From contig OZ024748.1 of the NCBI GenBank assembly GCA_964016885.1, forward strand, positions 29,585,443 through 29,649,442: a stretch of DNA of 64,000 bases, read 5' to 3'. The notes under the pieces were generated by a model. The model did not search any database. It saw nothing but the letters and a program-made list of their open reading frames with translations, and was not told the origin of the DNA. The DNA comes from Eledone cirrhosa (lineage: Eukaryota; Mollusca; Cephalopoda; Octopoda; Eledonidae). Each line of letters opens with the position of its first letter. Within the stretch, counting starts at the first letter, position 1. The position numbers were made by a program, and so were the translations under genes. This document shows positions 33,101 through 45,100 of the stretch, piece after piece.

Positions 33101-36100
33101 GCCACCACTATTCCATTGTCATTCCTACTAAGAGAAGAATCTTTAAACAGCAGAAAAGGTTACCTTTTTCGGGGGTTCTCTGATGTCTAGGCAGTGAGTA
33201 AGGGCATATCTTATGGTACACTTTGGAGGAAGGTAAGAAGGACAGGAAGCTTTTTTCTTTGTCGTATTTGGGGAGACGGACAGGCTGAAGAAGGCATCCC
33301 CTGCATTTTCCAGGTCAAGCCTAAAAATAATAAAAATAATAGATAAAAGCTGAATAAGCCATTCTTTTGCTTTAAATTTAATCATTTGTTAAAAGGTTGT
33401 CATGCATTAACCCTTTTGATACTGAACTGCCTGAAACAGCCCTATCTTCTATAATACAAAACTGCTTATTTTAAAGTGTTTATCATCATCAATTTTTAAC
33501 ATCCATTTTCCATGCTAGCATGGGTTAGACAAGTTGTCTTGACATGAGACAAATCAGATCAGGTGACTGTATCATGCTCATACAGAACTGTTTCTGACTT
33601 TGTTTCTACTACTGGATGCCCTTCCTAATGCAAACCACAATTACAGTGTGTACTGGGTACTTTTAATCATGGCACCAAAACGACCAACTGGCAGGTTGGG
33701 CTGGGTTCTTTTTCGTGTCACCAGCATGACCACCTTCTTTAAAAATCTTCCATTGTAATTCTATGTAAGAATTTTTGAAATGTTATTCCCCAAACAACAA
33801 CTTAGTAATAATCATTTCTAATTAAGACACAAGGCTAACAATTTTAGGGGAGTTGAAAATTGATTATATCGACACCAGTACTTTACAGGCATTTATCGAC
33901 TCTAGGAGGATGAAAAGCAAATTTGACCACCTAGGTGGGAATTGAACCCAAGAACACAAAGAGCTGGAACAAATACTGATAAAGCATTTGTTCAATGCTC
34001 TAACAATTTTAACAATCCATTATCCTTTCACACCAGTTTGATATTGAGAAAGTCAATTATATTATTAAATCCCTCTAAATTCTTGATTGTTTCCAAAACG
34101 ATATTTTGTTAGAAATATGGTAAAAGGGTTAAATAGTTTCATTTATTAATCAAACATAAGAAAGGAAAAAGAAAAAAAGGAACAAAAAGATGAGTAACTT
34201 TACACCCTTGGGTGGATAGTATATCACAGCTACCTCCTATGGACAAGATGGCAAAATCATTGGTGCAAAGACTAGTCAACAATACTTCTTGAATCAGCCA
34301 TTCCACCTTGTAAGGCTTCTCCCTCAGATGTGAGACTGCATTGGCAGTCCAGGGAGACCAAGGTACCAATGAATAAAATAATAATACTGATTTATAACAT
34401 AAATTAAAAAAATGTTCTTACATAAAATCATTATGGAAGGCTTTTAGAGTAATATAAATACCTTAAAATAAACAGTCTTTTATTGTAGAAGCAGGGATGG
34501 TTTCAGGCAGGTTCTTATCAAAAGTATTAAAGCTACTAGAACCAGCCAAATGCTGGCCCTATAAATACTATGTTTAGTAAAAAGAGTAAAGTCTGATGCC
34601 AATTTGACTATACTGACCTTTGGATCAAATGATTGACCTCTCTTTCGTTGTTTCGAGAGATCATTGATATTGAATCTCCTGGTTGATAAACCACAGACTC
34701 AGCATCCTGTAGAATTATAGAACAGCTCTTGTATTTGATATAAATGGCGAGATGGATGGATGGTTAGACAGATGGTTGGGTGGCTGAATGGATGGTTAGA
34801 TAGATTGTTGGGTGGATTCATGGTTAGATAATGGTTACATGAATGGATTTATAAGGCGAGAACAATAAAGAACAAACGAGAGAGAGAGAGAGAGAAAATA
34901 ATATATATATATATATATTATCATCATCATTGTTTTTATGTTCACTTTTCCACACTTGCATCGGTTTGATGGATCCTTTTCAGCACAGCATTTCTCCACT
35001 CTCCGTGTTTCTTCATCATCTACCTCTGTGTGTCTCAGCAATTTGAGGACAGCTCTCACCACCTCTGCCCAGGTCTTTTTTGGTCTACCTCTACTGCAGT
35101 TTCCATCCACTGGCATTTCCTGGCACCTCTTCACCAATTGATTATCATCCATGTACATTACATGTCTGTACCAATGCAGTCTTCTCTCTTGCACATCACC
35201 TCAGATTCCTCTTAGACCTAGCTTCTCCCTCAGTTCATTCAAGCTCTGCCTTACTCTCACGTTTACATCCAATGAAGCATGGCTGCTTCATTTCTCTCCA
35301 GTCTAAGCATGTCTTCTGCAGTCACTACCCATGTTTCACTACCATGCAGCATCACACTTCGCACACAGGTGTCATAGTCATCCTTTTGTTAATAGCGAGA
35401 GTAGCTCTTTAAACTTCTTCCATATTATCATTATTCTAGCTATAATGTTCTCAGAGCATCCCCCTCTGTTGATGAAGTCACTGAGATAACAGAAGCTGTC
35501 CACCACTTCTATGGACTCTTCCTGTGACTTGAAGAGGTTTATATCACTGCTGCTCTTCCCTTTGATTTCTCTTGTGCATCTTCTGCATACAAAGTCTTCC
35601 CTTCCTGTTAGTCTATCCATTATCCCACTACATCTCTTGTGTACCCAAGATTTATATTGTGTAGATAGTATAAAGTTTATGCCTACTACTTTTCTACATA
35701 TTGATAGGGCCACTTCCCTGAGTAATTCAAGGTCTTATCTTCTTTCCTACATACTAACACTTTAGTTTTGGCTAAGTTTACTCTCAGGCCTTTTGATTCC
35801 AAATTCAGTTTCCATAGTCGGAACTTATTCTTTAATTCTTTTATGAATTCAGCTATAAGGACCAGATCATCCACATAGAGAAGTTCCCATGGATAGCCAG
35901 TCTTAAACTCCTCTGTTATGGCCTGAAGAACTATGATGAAAAGCAGTCTAAGAACTGAACCCAGACAAGCTCCTACCTGTACCTTGAATTCCTCACAAAA
36001 CTCACAGCCTACTCTTACTTTACTGACAGCTCCTCTATACATAGCTTGCACTGTTCTCACAAGCCATTCATCTACACTTAATTTCCTGAAGGTCCACCAG

Positions 36101-39100
36101 ATAATAGATTGAGGTACTCTGTCAAAAGGCCTTTTCTAGATCAACAAAAGCTAAATATAGCAGCTTATTCTTGGCTAGGAACTTCTCTTGTAGTCGCTTC
36201 ACTAAGAAGAGGGCATCTGTAGTACTTTTCTCAGGCATGAAACCGAACTGCATCTCATCTAGTTTTACTCTTTTCCCTAATTAGTTGTGTTATAACTTTT
36301 CTTTTGTGCATCAGCATCATTTCTAACACACTTTTCCCCAACAACACCCCGATTTCCACTGACACATTACTTTGCAATGCAGAACACTTCATGTCACTGA
36401 TTCTCACGTCTCAAGACACTGGCAAACTTTCTTTTTTCAGCCTCTCTCCGAGCTGTGTATACCTGTCACCTTAGCAACCTGGTTTCTGCCACCCACTGCT
36501 TCCAAACCTTCTGTCTCCATATTTTCCTACATAGTTTGTTCTGCCTTGTCTTTTATTCTGATGTCACTAATAGCTAACCTGTGCTGGGCAGCACATTCTT
36601 CCCCAGGGAAGGGCTTAGTATTTATTACAATCCGTTTATCTCGTCTTACGAGTAAGTAATCAATCTGGCTTGTGTGTTCACCTAAATCATGTGAAATAAG
36701 GTGGCCAGCTGGCTTCTTGAAATCTGTGCTGTAAATGGTTAGTTCATTCATGTCACGGTATTCCAGGAGCCTCAGTCCTTTATTTCTTGAGCCATAACCA
36801 TAGCTGTTGTGAACTCCACAGAATCTGTCCTGGTACTGTCCCACATGTCCATTAAAGTCACCTGCCAGAATGATGAGGTTTCTTTCATCAGTAACTGAAG
36901 TTGTCTGTAAAAGTTCCTTATAGAACCTGTCTTTTGGTTTTTACTTAGTCCTGCCTGTAGAGCATAGGTATTTGTAATTGTCACCATTCTATTTCCTACA
37001 ACTATTCTAAGTTTGATAATTCTGTCACTTACTCTAACTACTTCTTTCACCTTATCTATCCATTTCCCAGCTAATAAGAAGCCTACACCTCTTACCCCAT
37101 TGTCATTACCTGCTCAGTAGAGTTTATATCTGTTGTTTGCTTGAGATTAGTCTCAATGAGGCTCCTCTCCATTTCACTTCTTGTACACAGCATACATCTA
37201 CTTATCTTCTCTCTAAGAGTTCCACAATTTCCCCTGATTTACCTTTCAGGATACCAAAATTAAGTGTGGCAGTCATGAGGTTCTGTGTACCTGAAAGGGA
37301 AAAAGGCTGAGTGATTGTTTGATGATGGTCGAAGGGTTCTCGCACATGGCTACTCTAGCCATCCCACTACCAAGAGCAGGACTAATATGACTAGTGTTAG
37401 CCTTGTATATGCAATTAGTGGAAATCGTATTTGTGCTTGTCATATTTTGGCAGGGTTTTTCTGGCTGGATGCCCTTCCTATCACCAACCAATTTACAGCA
37501 TGGACTGGGTGCATTATTCATGCCACCAGCACTAGAGAGGTTTCCTTACTGGACTCAAGAGTTTTCTCCACTCTATATCAATTTTTATTTGGAGTGTCTA
37601 CTTTACTTCAGCCCTGTGCAGTCATTATTTCTCAAAGTCACCGCTCTCTTAGATGAGTTGCCTTCACCACGGCTTATGGAGTCCACATCAGCCCTGTGCA
37701 GTCATTTTTTTTATCAGAGTCACTGCCCTCCTAGATGAGTTGCCTTCACCATATAAAATCATAATGGAAAGATTTTACAAAAAACAAACACTTAAAATAA
37801 ACAGTTTCCGATCAGAGAACACTGTAGTTTGGTATTAAAAGAGGATTAACTTTGCCTTTCAAAATTCCAAAATCAGTATGATATGTATTAGAAGCCTATA
37901 TAATCAAGAGAGATAGAGAAGGGGGGGGGGGAGATAAAGAAGACAAAAATATGCAGAATGAGTGAGAGAGAGAACAAAGAGAGAAAGGAAAAAATGAGAG
38001 GAAAACCATCTTCAAGAAGATGGTCTTCCTACCATATTTAATAGGATTCCCAAGAAAATGTCAATGAAATTCCTGAAGAAACCAAGTAGGAAATTAAATT
38101 GTGAATAATTTTGTATGTTGCAGGCTCGACTTGCAACATACAATGTGGCCTGACCCTCCCCATTCAACCACTGCTCACTAACAGCTAGCCTCAACACCAC
38201 TACACCACCATCGCCGCACTCACCCCATGCCCACTCCTGACACGTGTTCCTAGCTGCTTCCTCCTTGTGAAGTGGTTGATGATAGGAAGGGCATCCAATC
38301 GTAGAAAGCTTGCCAAACAAAAGGTTAGGAGGACCCTTCAGTCATGTCAAGGACATGAGTCTCCTTAGTTTTTGATCTACATGATAAATGCACTCAGTAC
38401 ATGCTCTAAAGTGGTTGGTGATAGGAAGGGCATCAAGTCGTAGAAAGCTTGCTAAACAAAGGGTTGGGAGGACACCCAGTTGTGTCAAAGACATTACAAC
38501 CACTCCTGTGCACTCAGTAGAACACTCAGTAGAACACTCAGAGACCATACTTAAACAAGACGACACATCCTTCATTTGTCTGGGAGATCAGTAAGCGACC
38601 ACTTCAGTACTGACTTGGTCTATGCAGACCTTGCTAGTAGGGAAAGCAGATGTTAAAATGATGATGATGATGGAGACAGTTTATTTACCTCAAAGAAAAG
38701 TTCAAGATCCAGAGTAGTCTTAACAGCTCCAGGATTTGTAAGACAGGAACAGTGCAAGATTGTGGCTGTTTGGATAGAAGACACCATGCTAGGAAAACTG
38801 GCTCCATTTTGAACTTCTGAATTGTATAAATCCTGTAATGTAGAGATAAAAGTGTGTAGTATGTCTATCAGTACAAACATACAGCATGGAAAAGGAAGAG
38901 CAAGAAAGATGGAGGCAGTGGTGGTGAAAGCTGATCTAAAAAAAACTCACCCAACAAAGGAGATGACAAAGGAAAAAAACAAGCAGAGAGATGTAATGCT
39001 GAACTGGAGAGGACTTATATAACCCATGCTAGCATAGAAAAATGGACATAAAAATAATGATGATAATGATAAGTCTGTGTGAATGCTGTGAATGCTATTT

Positions 39101-42100
39101 TCATTTTCAAAATCTACTTATCACAAACACAGATACAGACACAGTATCAATTTCTCAGCAGGAACTATGTGCTATTTTCAATTTCAAAGGAAAGGAACTA
39201 GTGGTGAGATGCTTTACTGGAAAAGACTTGTCTAACCCATGTGAATATTGAAAAATGGATGTAAAAACGATGATGATGGTGGTGGTATCTATGCACAGAT
39301 ATACCCAAGGGCCAAGTGGTGGTGTTAAATTGAGAATGAATATATTCATACAGTATCACAAAATATTAACTTCATCACAAAATGACAACTTGCTGCAGGC
39401 TACTGATGAAACCTGTGGCTGGAGCAGAGCTCCAACCAGACAGAGAGTGACCTGGTTGTGGAACAGCACAGTAGATAAGGCTATTAGAGACAAAAGACTA
39501 GTATGGAAGGCTTGGAAAAAGGGTGGGAGTAGGGAAGAATATACAGCCACTAAGAGAGAAGCTAGACGTCAGGTGTACTTAGCACGCAGGGAGGCAGAGA
39601 GTAGGAGGTTTGCCAATGTTCTGCGATGGGAAGATCAGAGGCGTGCAGTGTTCCACATTGCAAGGCAGTGTGTCAATGCAAATCAGGATGTTGTTGGAGA
39701 TAAATGTGTCCGGGATGATGCCGGTGTACTTAGTGTCACGAATGATCAGAAAAAGGAGGCCTGGAAATGTCATTATGAGAGACTGATGAATGTGGAGAAC
39801 GAATGGGAGAGAGAGAAATTACCCTTGGTAGATCCAACAGAGGGACCAGCTATTGAGATTGACGAATATAGGGTCCAAAGGCGATTAGGGAAATGAAAAA
39901 TGGTAAGGCTGCCAGACCATCGGGAATAGTTGCTGAGATGCTGAAGGCATCAGGGGACGTAGGCACTAAACTGGTTGCACGCATCATCAATCAGGCTATA
40001 TATGGTGGTGTCATACCCAAAGACTGGTGCAGCAGTATTCTCATAAATTGCTACAAAGGTAAAGGGGATGCTTTGGAGAGGAGCAATTATAGGGGTATAA
40101 AACTGATAGATCAGGTTATGAAAGTGGCAGAAAGGATTTTAGCACAACTAATTAGAGAAAGGGTCAAACTAGATGAGATGCAGTTTGGTTTTGTGCCTGG
40201 GAAGAGTACAACAGATGCCCTCTTCTTGGTGAGACAATTGCAAGAGAGGTTCTTAGAGAAGAATAAGCCACTATACTTAGCCTTTGTGGACCTAGAGAAG
40301 GCCTTTGATAGGGTACCCCGATCTGTCATCTGGTGGTCCCTAAGGAAGCTAGGTGTTGAGGAATGGCTTGTGAGGACAGTGCAAACTTTGTACAGAGGTA
40401 CTCTCAGTAAAGTCAGGGTAGGAATGGAGTTTAGTGAGGAATTCCAGATACAAGTAGGAGTACATCAGGGTTCGGTCCTCAGCCCGCTCTTGTTCATTAT
40501 AGTCCTCCAAGCCATAACAGGGGAGTTTAAGACTGGCTGTCCATGGGAACTTCTCTATGCTGACGATCTGGTTCTTATAGCAGAATCAGTAAAGGAGCTA
40601 GAGAATACATTCTGGCTATGGAAACAGCAGTTGGAAGCAAGAGGACTGAGAGTGAATCTAGCTAAGACAAAAGTGTTGATGAGTAGAAAAGAGGACAAAA
40701 CCCTGATTCCGTCAGGGAAATGGCCATGTTCGATATGCAGAAAAAGAACTGGCATAAATTCTATAAAATGCACACAATGCAGATCCTGGGTACACAAGAG
40801 ATGTAGCGGGATAGCAGGCAAACTAACAGGTAGGGAGAAATATGTATGCAGTAGATGTACAGGGAAATTAGACAGTAGAAGTCGCACTGATAGACACATT
40901 TTTCAAATGCAAGAGGGCGCTATAGTAGTGATGGATAGCTTCCGGTACCTAGGAGATCAGATTAGCATGGGAGGAGGGTGTTCCAAGGCCATAGTATCTA
41001 GAATAAGGACGGGTTGGAAGAAGTTTAGGGAGCTGCTTCCTCTGTTGACGAAGAAGGGTTTCTCCCTGCGTACGAAAGGCCGGTTGTATGATGCCTGTGT
41101 GAGGAGCGCGATGCTGCATGGTAGTGAGACATGGGCAGCAACTGCAGAGGATATGCAGGAGAGGACGGCTGGAGAGAAACGAGGCAAGCATGCTCCGTTG
41201 GATGTGCAGTGTAAATGTGCGTGAACGATCCAGCATAAATGTGTTGAGAGAGAAACTGTGTCTGAGAGGGATAGAATGTAGTGTATGGGAGAGGAGACTG
41301 AGGTGGTATGGACATGTGATGCACATGGAGGATGACCGATGGGTCAGGAATTGCCAGTTGAAGGAAGACGTGGTAGAGGTAGACCACGAAAAACATGGGC
41401 GGAGGTTGTGAGAACAGACCTCAGATCATTGAAGCTCACGGTGGAGATGACGAGGGACCGTGACGAGTGGAGAGATGCTGTGCTGAATAAGACCCGTCCC
41501 ACCCTTGCAAGCAGGGAAAAGCGGACATAAAATGATGATGATGATGATGCCCTCAAATCTGCCCCACCCCCCAAGTTTCTACTTACCAATTTTTCATCTG
41601 GTAGAAGAGTCAAAACGAGATAAGGTGGTGGCAGAAGAGGAATGGTGAGGTCAGAGTCTTTTAAATGTGGGTTACAAAAGATAAGTGAAGCAGATTCTTT
41701 GGTCTGGAATTTCCCTTCTGGCAGCTCAGCTTGGACAACCAGTTCAATGGTGGAAACGTCTTCTGGTTTGTCGGCCAAATCCATGATGTAATTTGAATAT
41801 GGAGTCTTCTCTACTAGCTTCACACCCAGGGGTATGTCCTGTATTGAGTTATTGAGGAGAGGATTGCGCAAGATCTGCTCCTTCAGCGAATCTGTGGCTA
41901 ACGGCGTTTTGATTGTTTCTACAAGCTCCTGGGCTTCATTGTCAGTAAGTGGGGCATCACTGGGAGGGTTGGCAATCTCAGTGGGATCTTCCATCTTTTC
42001 AGAAGATGTATGACAGGATTCTAATTGAGTCTTCAGAGGTTTCCACAAACCTTCTATCCAGGGTTCTACCACAAGTTCTAATCTGTTGAGTGGAAAATAG

Positions 42101-45100
42101 TTTGTAATGTGTAAGTAAAGAAGTCTCTTCATTGCATAAAAATAATATTTCACAAATGTATATAAATACAAACATATATATACTGTGTGGAGTGTGGAGA
42201 AATATGTGTTTATGTTGTATGTGTGTACATATATATATATATTCTTATGCTTTGGGAGGGTCATGTTGCCAATAAGAAACACACGCACCAGTTGCTTTCA
42301 CTCCAATTAATTATAAATTAAATTTATAAATTTAAGAATTTATAAATTTCTGGTTGGTTCCATAACCGGACGGTTGTTCATATATTGTCAAAGTTCTTTT
42401 GTCACACATTCTGTGACCTCTTCAGTGACGAAAGAACTTTGACAATATATGAACAACCATCCGGTTATGGAACCAACCAACCAACCGGAAATTTATAAAT
42501 TTAATTTATAATAAATTGGAGTGAAAGCAATTGGTGCGTGTGTTTCTTATTGGCAACATGACCCTCCCAAAGTGTAACAATATCGGTTTCAACACACGTT
42601 TTCAGATAAAGAATCTTGCTAAACAAATTCAGAAACGAAATATATATATATATATAAATAAAAAGATAAAAAGGGCTTCTCTGTCTATTCACCATATTGG
42701 ATATTCTCTGTAACCAAATAGACATTTAGACTAGCTTAAAAAAAAAAATGCTTTTCTTTCTGTTCACTCTATTTTTCAGGACAGCAAAACTGTCTTAATT
42801 TCATAAAGATTCCTCACCTCTCCCACCCCCACTCACCTCCATAACATAATCTCATGAAAGTACAGCAGAGTGACAATGTCAACCTAACGTCATATCCTAC
42901 ACACCTAACACCCCTACGGGTAATACTTTTCCACTGATACCTGTACCACTAACAGCCATGCCCCACCATTAACACATACCACTGTCCCACTAACACCCGC
43001 CTCACCACCGCCACTATTACTTACCACTGAGACTTGCATCACTAACAAAAACTGGCTGGAAAGAAATATTCATAATATAAATAAGGACACAATGCAAATG
43101 CCCAGCTCTGAGCAACCTCGGCAACCCTCTCCTTCTTTTCGGACACGAAAAGCCAGCACCAAGTTATCCTCCACCCCCAGGCATGCGGTACCGACTCCCC
43201 GAGACTTCAGAGCTGCAACTATCAATGGAGGGACGCTGAAAGGTAGGTCAGGTGAGATTGTTGAGATGCTTGAGTGAAAGAAAGTTGATGTATGCTGTAT
43301 ACAAGTGAGCAGGCAGAGAGGAGAATCTTCTAGACTCCTAATACACAGAAAACAACATTATAAATTTTTCTGGAAAGGTGTTGTGTGCTAGCAGAAAAAT
43401 GGGTGGACAAGGTAATTGCAGTAAATAGAATAAAAGACAGAATCATTACACTCAGACTCATTCTAAATAGAACAACGGTAACAATCATGTCAGTTTATGC
43501 ACTCCAATATGGGCTGCCAGATGAACAAAAGGATGTATTCTACGAATCTCTAACACGTGCAACCTCCCAAAACCAAGAATGGTGACTTCACTATTATTGC
43601 AGGTGACTTTAACAGACAATGTAACGGTTACTATGGGGCCCTCGGAGGTTTCGTGTTTGGCACAAGAAATGGGGAAGGATCATGACTCCTGGAATTCTGT
43701 GGTATCAACCGACTGACTATCTGCAATACAAACATTAAGAAACCAGCAAACCAACTGATCATCTATGGTTCAGGTGAGCACACCAGCCAAATTGGTTATA
43801 TCCTCACCAGAAGACAAGATAGAGCAACAGTTGTAAAAACAAAAAGCGTCCTAGATGAGGAATGCACCCCGCTAACATAACCTAATAGTCAGCATTTTCA
43901 GAGTTAGAACTAGGCAGACCCAGAGACAGACCTGGAAGAGAAGGATATGAAAACTGAAGGAACCCTCAGCTTTTAACAAATTTAGGAGAATCTTACTTGA
44001 CGCTTTTGACAGGAAGGAATAAGAAAAAGAGACATACAATATAGAGGAGCAGTGCGGGTTCCTGAAAGATAACCTGCTGAAAGCGACAAACAAAATCGGC
44101 AGATGGAGCAGGGCCCCAGGGAAAATTAGAGTCACTTGGTGGTGGAATTGTAAGGTGGATGCAATAATTAAGGCCAAAAGACAGGCATGGAAAAAAATGG
44201 AAAATGGGAGTAGCAGGTACCTTTACAAAGAAACTAGGAGAGAAGCAAGGCAGCAAGTATAGCTTGGCAACATGCAGAAAATGAAAAGTTTAAGCATGTT
44301 TTACAATGCGAGGACCAAAAGTGTGAGGTGTTCAGGCAATGTGTCTAGAGAAAACCATGATGTTATCGAGGAGAACTGCATCAGTGATGACAATGGCACA
44401 CTTGCCCTTACCGATGCTGAAAAGAAAGCTACATGAAAATGCCATTATAAAAGGTTGATGAATAAGGAAAATGCATGGGAGGAAAACAGCTTGCCCCAAG
44501 CATACCTAACAGAACGTCCAGCTGTATGAGTAAGCAGCAACATAGTAAGTAAGGCAATTAAGAACATGACAAAAGCAACCAGACCATCAGGAATAGTTGC
44601 TGAGACATTCAAAGCACCTGGGGTGGTAGAGCACACTCTAACAACCCATGTCATAAACCAAGTAATAGAGAACGGTGTTATTCCAATGACTGGTGTAGCA
44701 GTATCATTGTCAAAAGGAGATGCTCTAGAGAGAAGTAACTAGAGAGGCATCAAGTTGATTGACCAGGTCATGAAAGTTACAGAAAGAGTCATCGCACAAA
44801 TAATTAAAGACCATATACACCTAGATATAATGCAGTTTTGTGTCGGGAAAAAGCACCACTGGGGCCCTATTCCTTGTGAAGCAAATGCAAGAGAAGTACT
44901 TGGCTAAAAGCAAGCCATTCAATTTAGCATTCGTGGACCTAGAAAAACCCTTTGACATAGTCCCACACTCAATAATCTGGTGGACCCTCAGAAAATTATA
45001 GGTAGATGAGTTGATTGTGAGGGCAGTACAAGCCATGTACAGAGGGGGCACCAGCAAAGTTAAAATTAACAAGGACTGTGGAATTCAGTGTGCAAGTGGG

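Noticed and set aside
39255..39900. Overlapping ATGA stop/start suggesting coupled translation of two LINE ORFs
   Set aside because: The second frame continues the same protein; one missing A in a short run near 39880 explains the shift.
40949..41396. Minus-strand frames rich in His/Ser/Pro
   Set aside because: Antisense shadows of RTE copy D.
41344..41580. Extension of the MTRR exon 4 frame past its donor
   Set aside because: The open frame runs on into the antisense of the LINE end; the phase-0 donor at 41586 and the match to exon 5 end the exon there.
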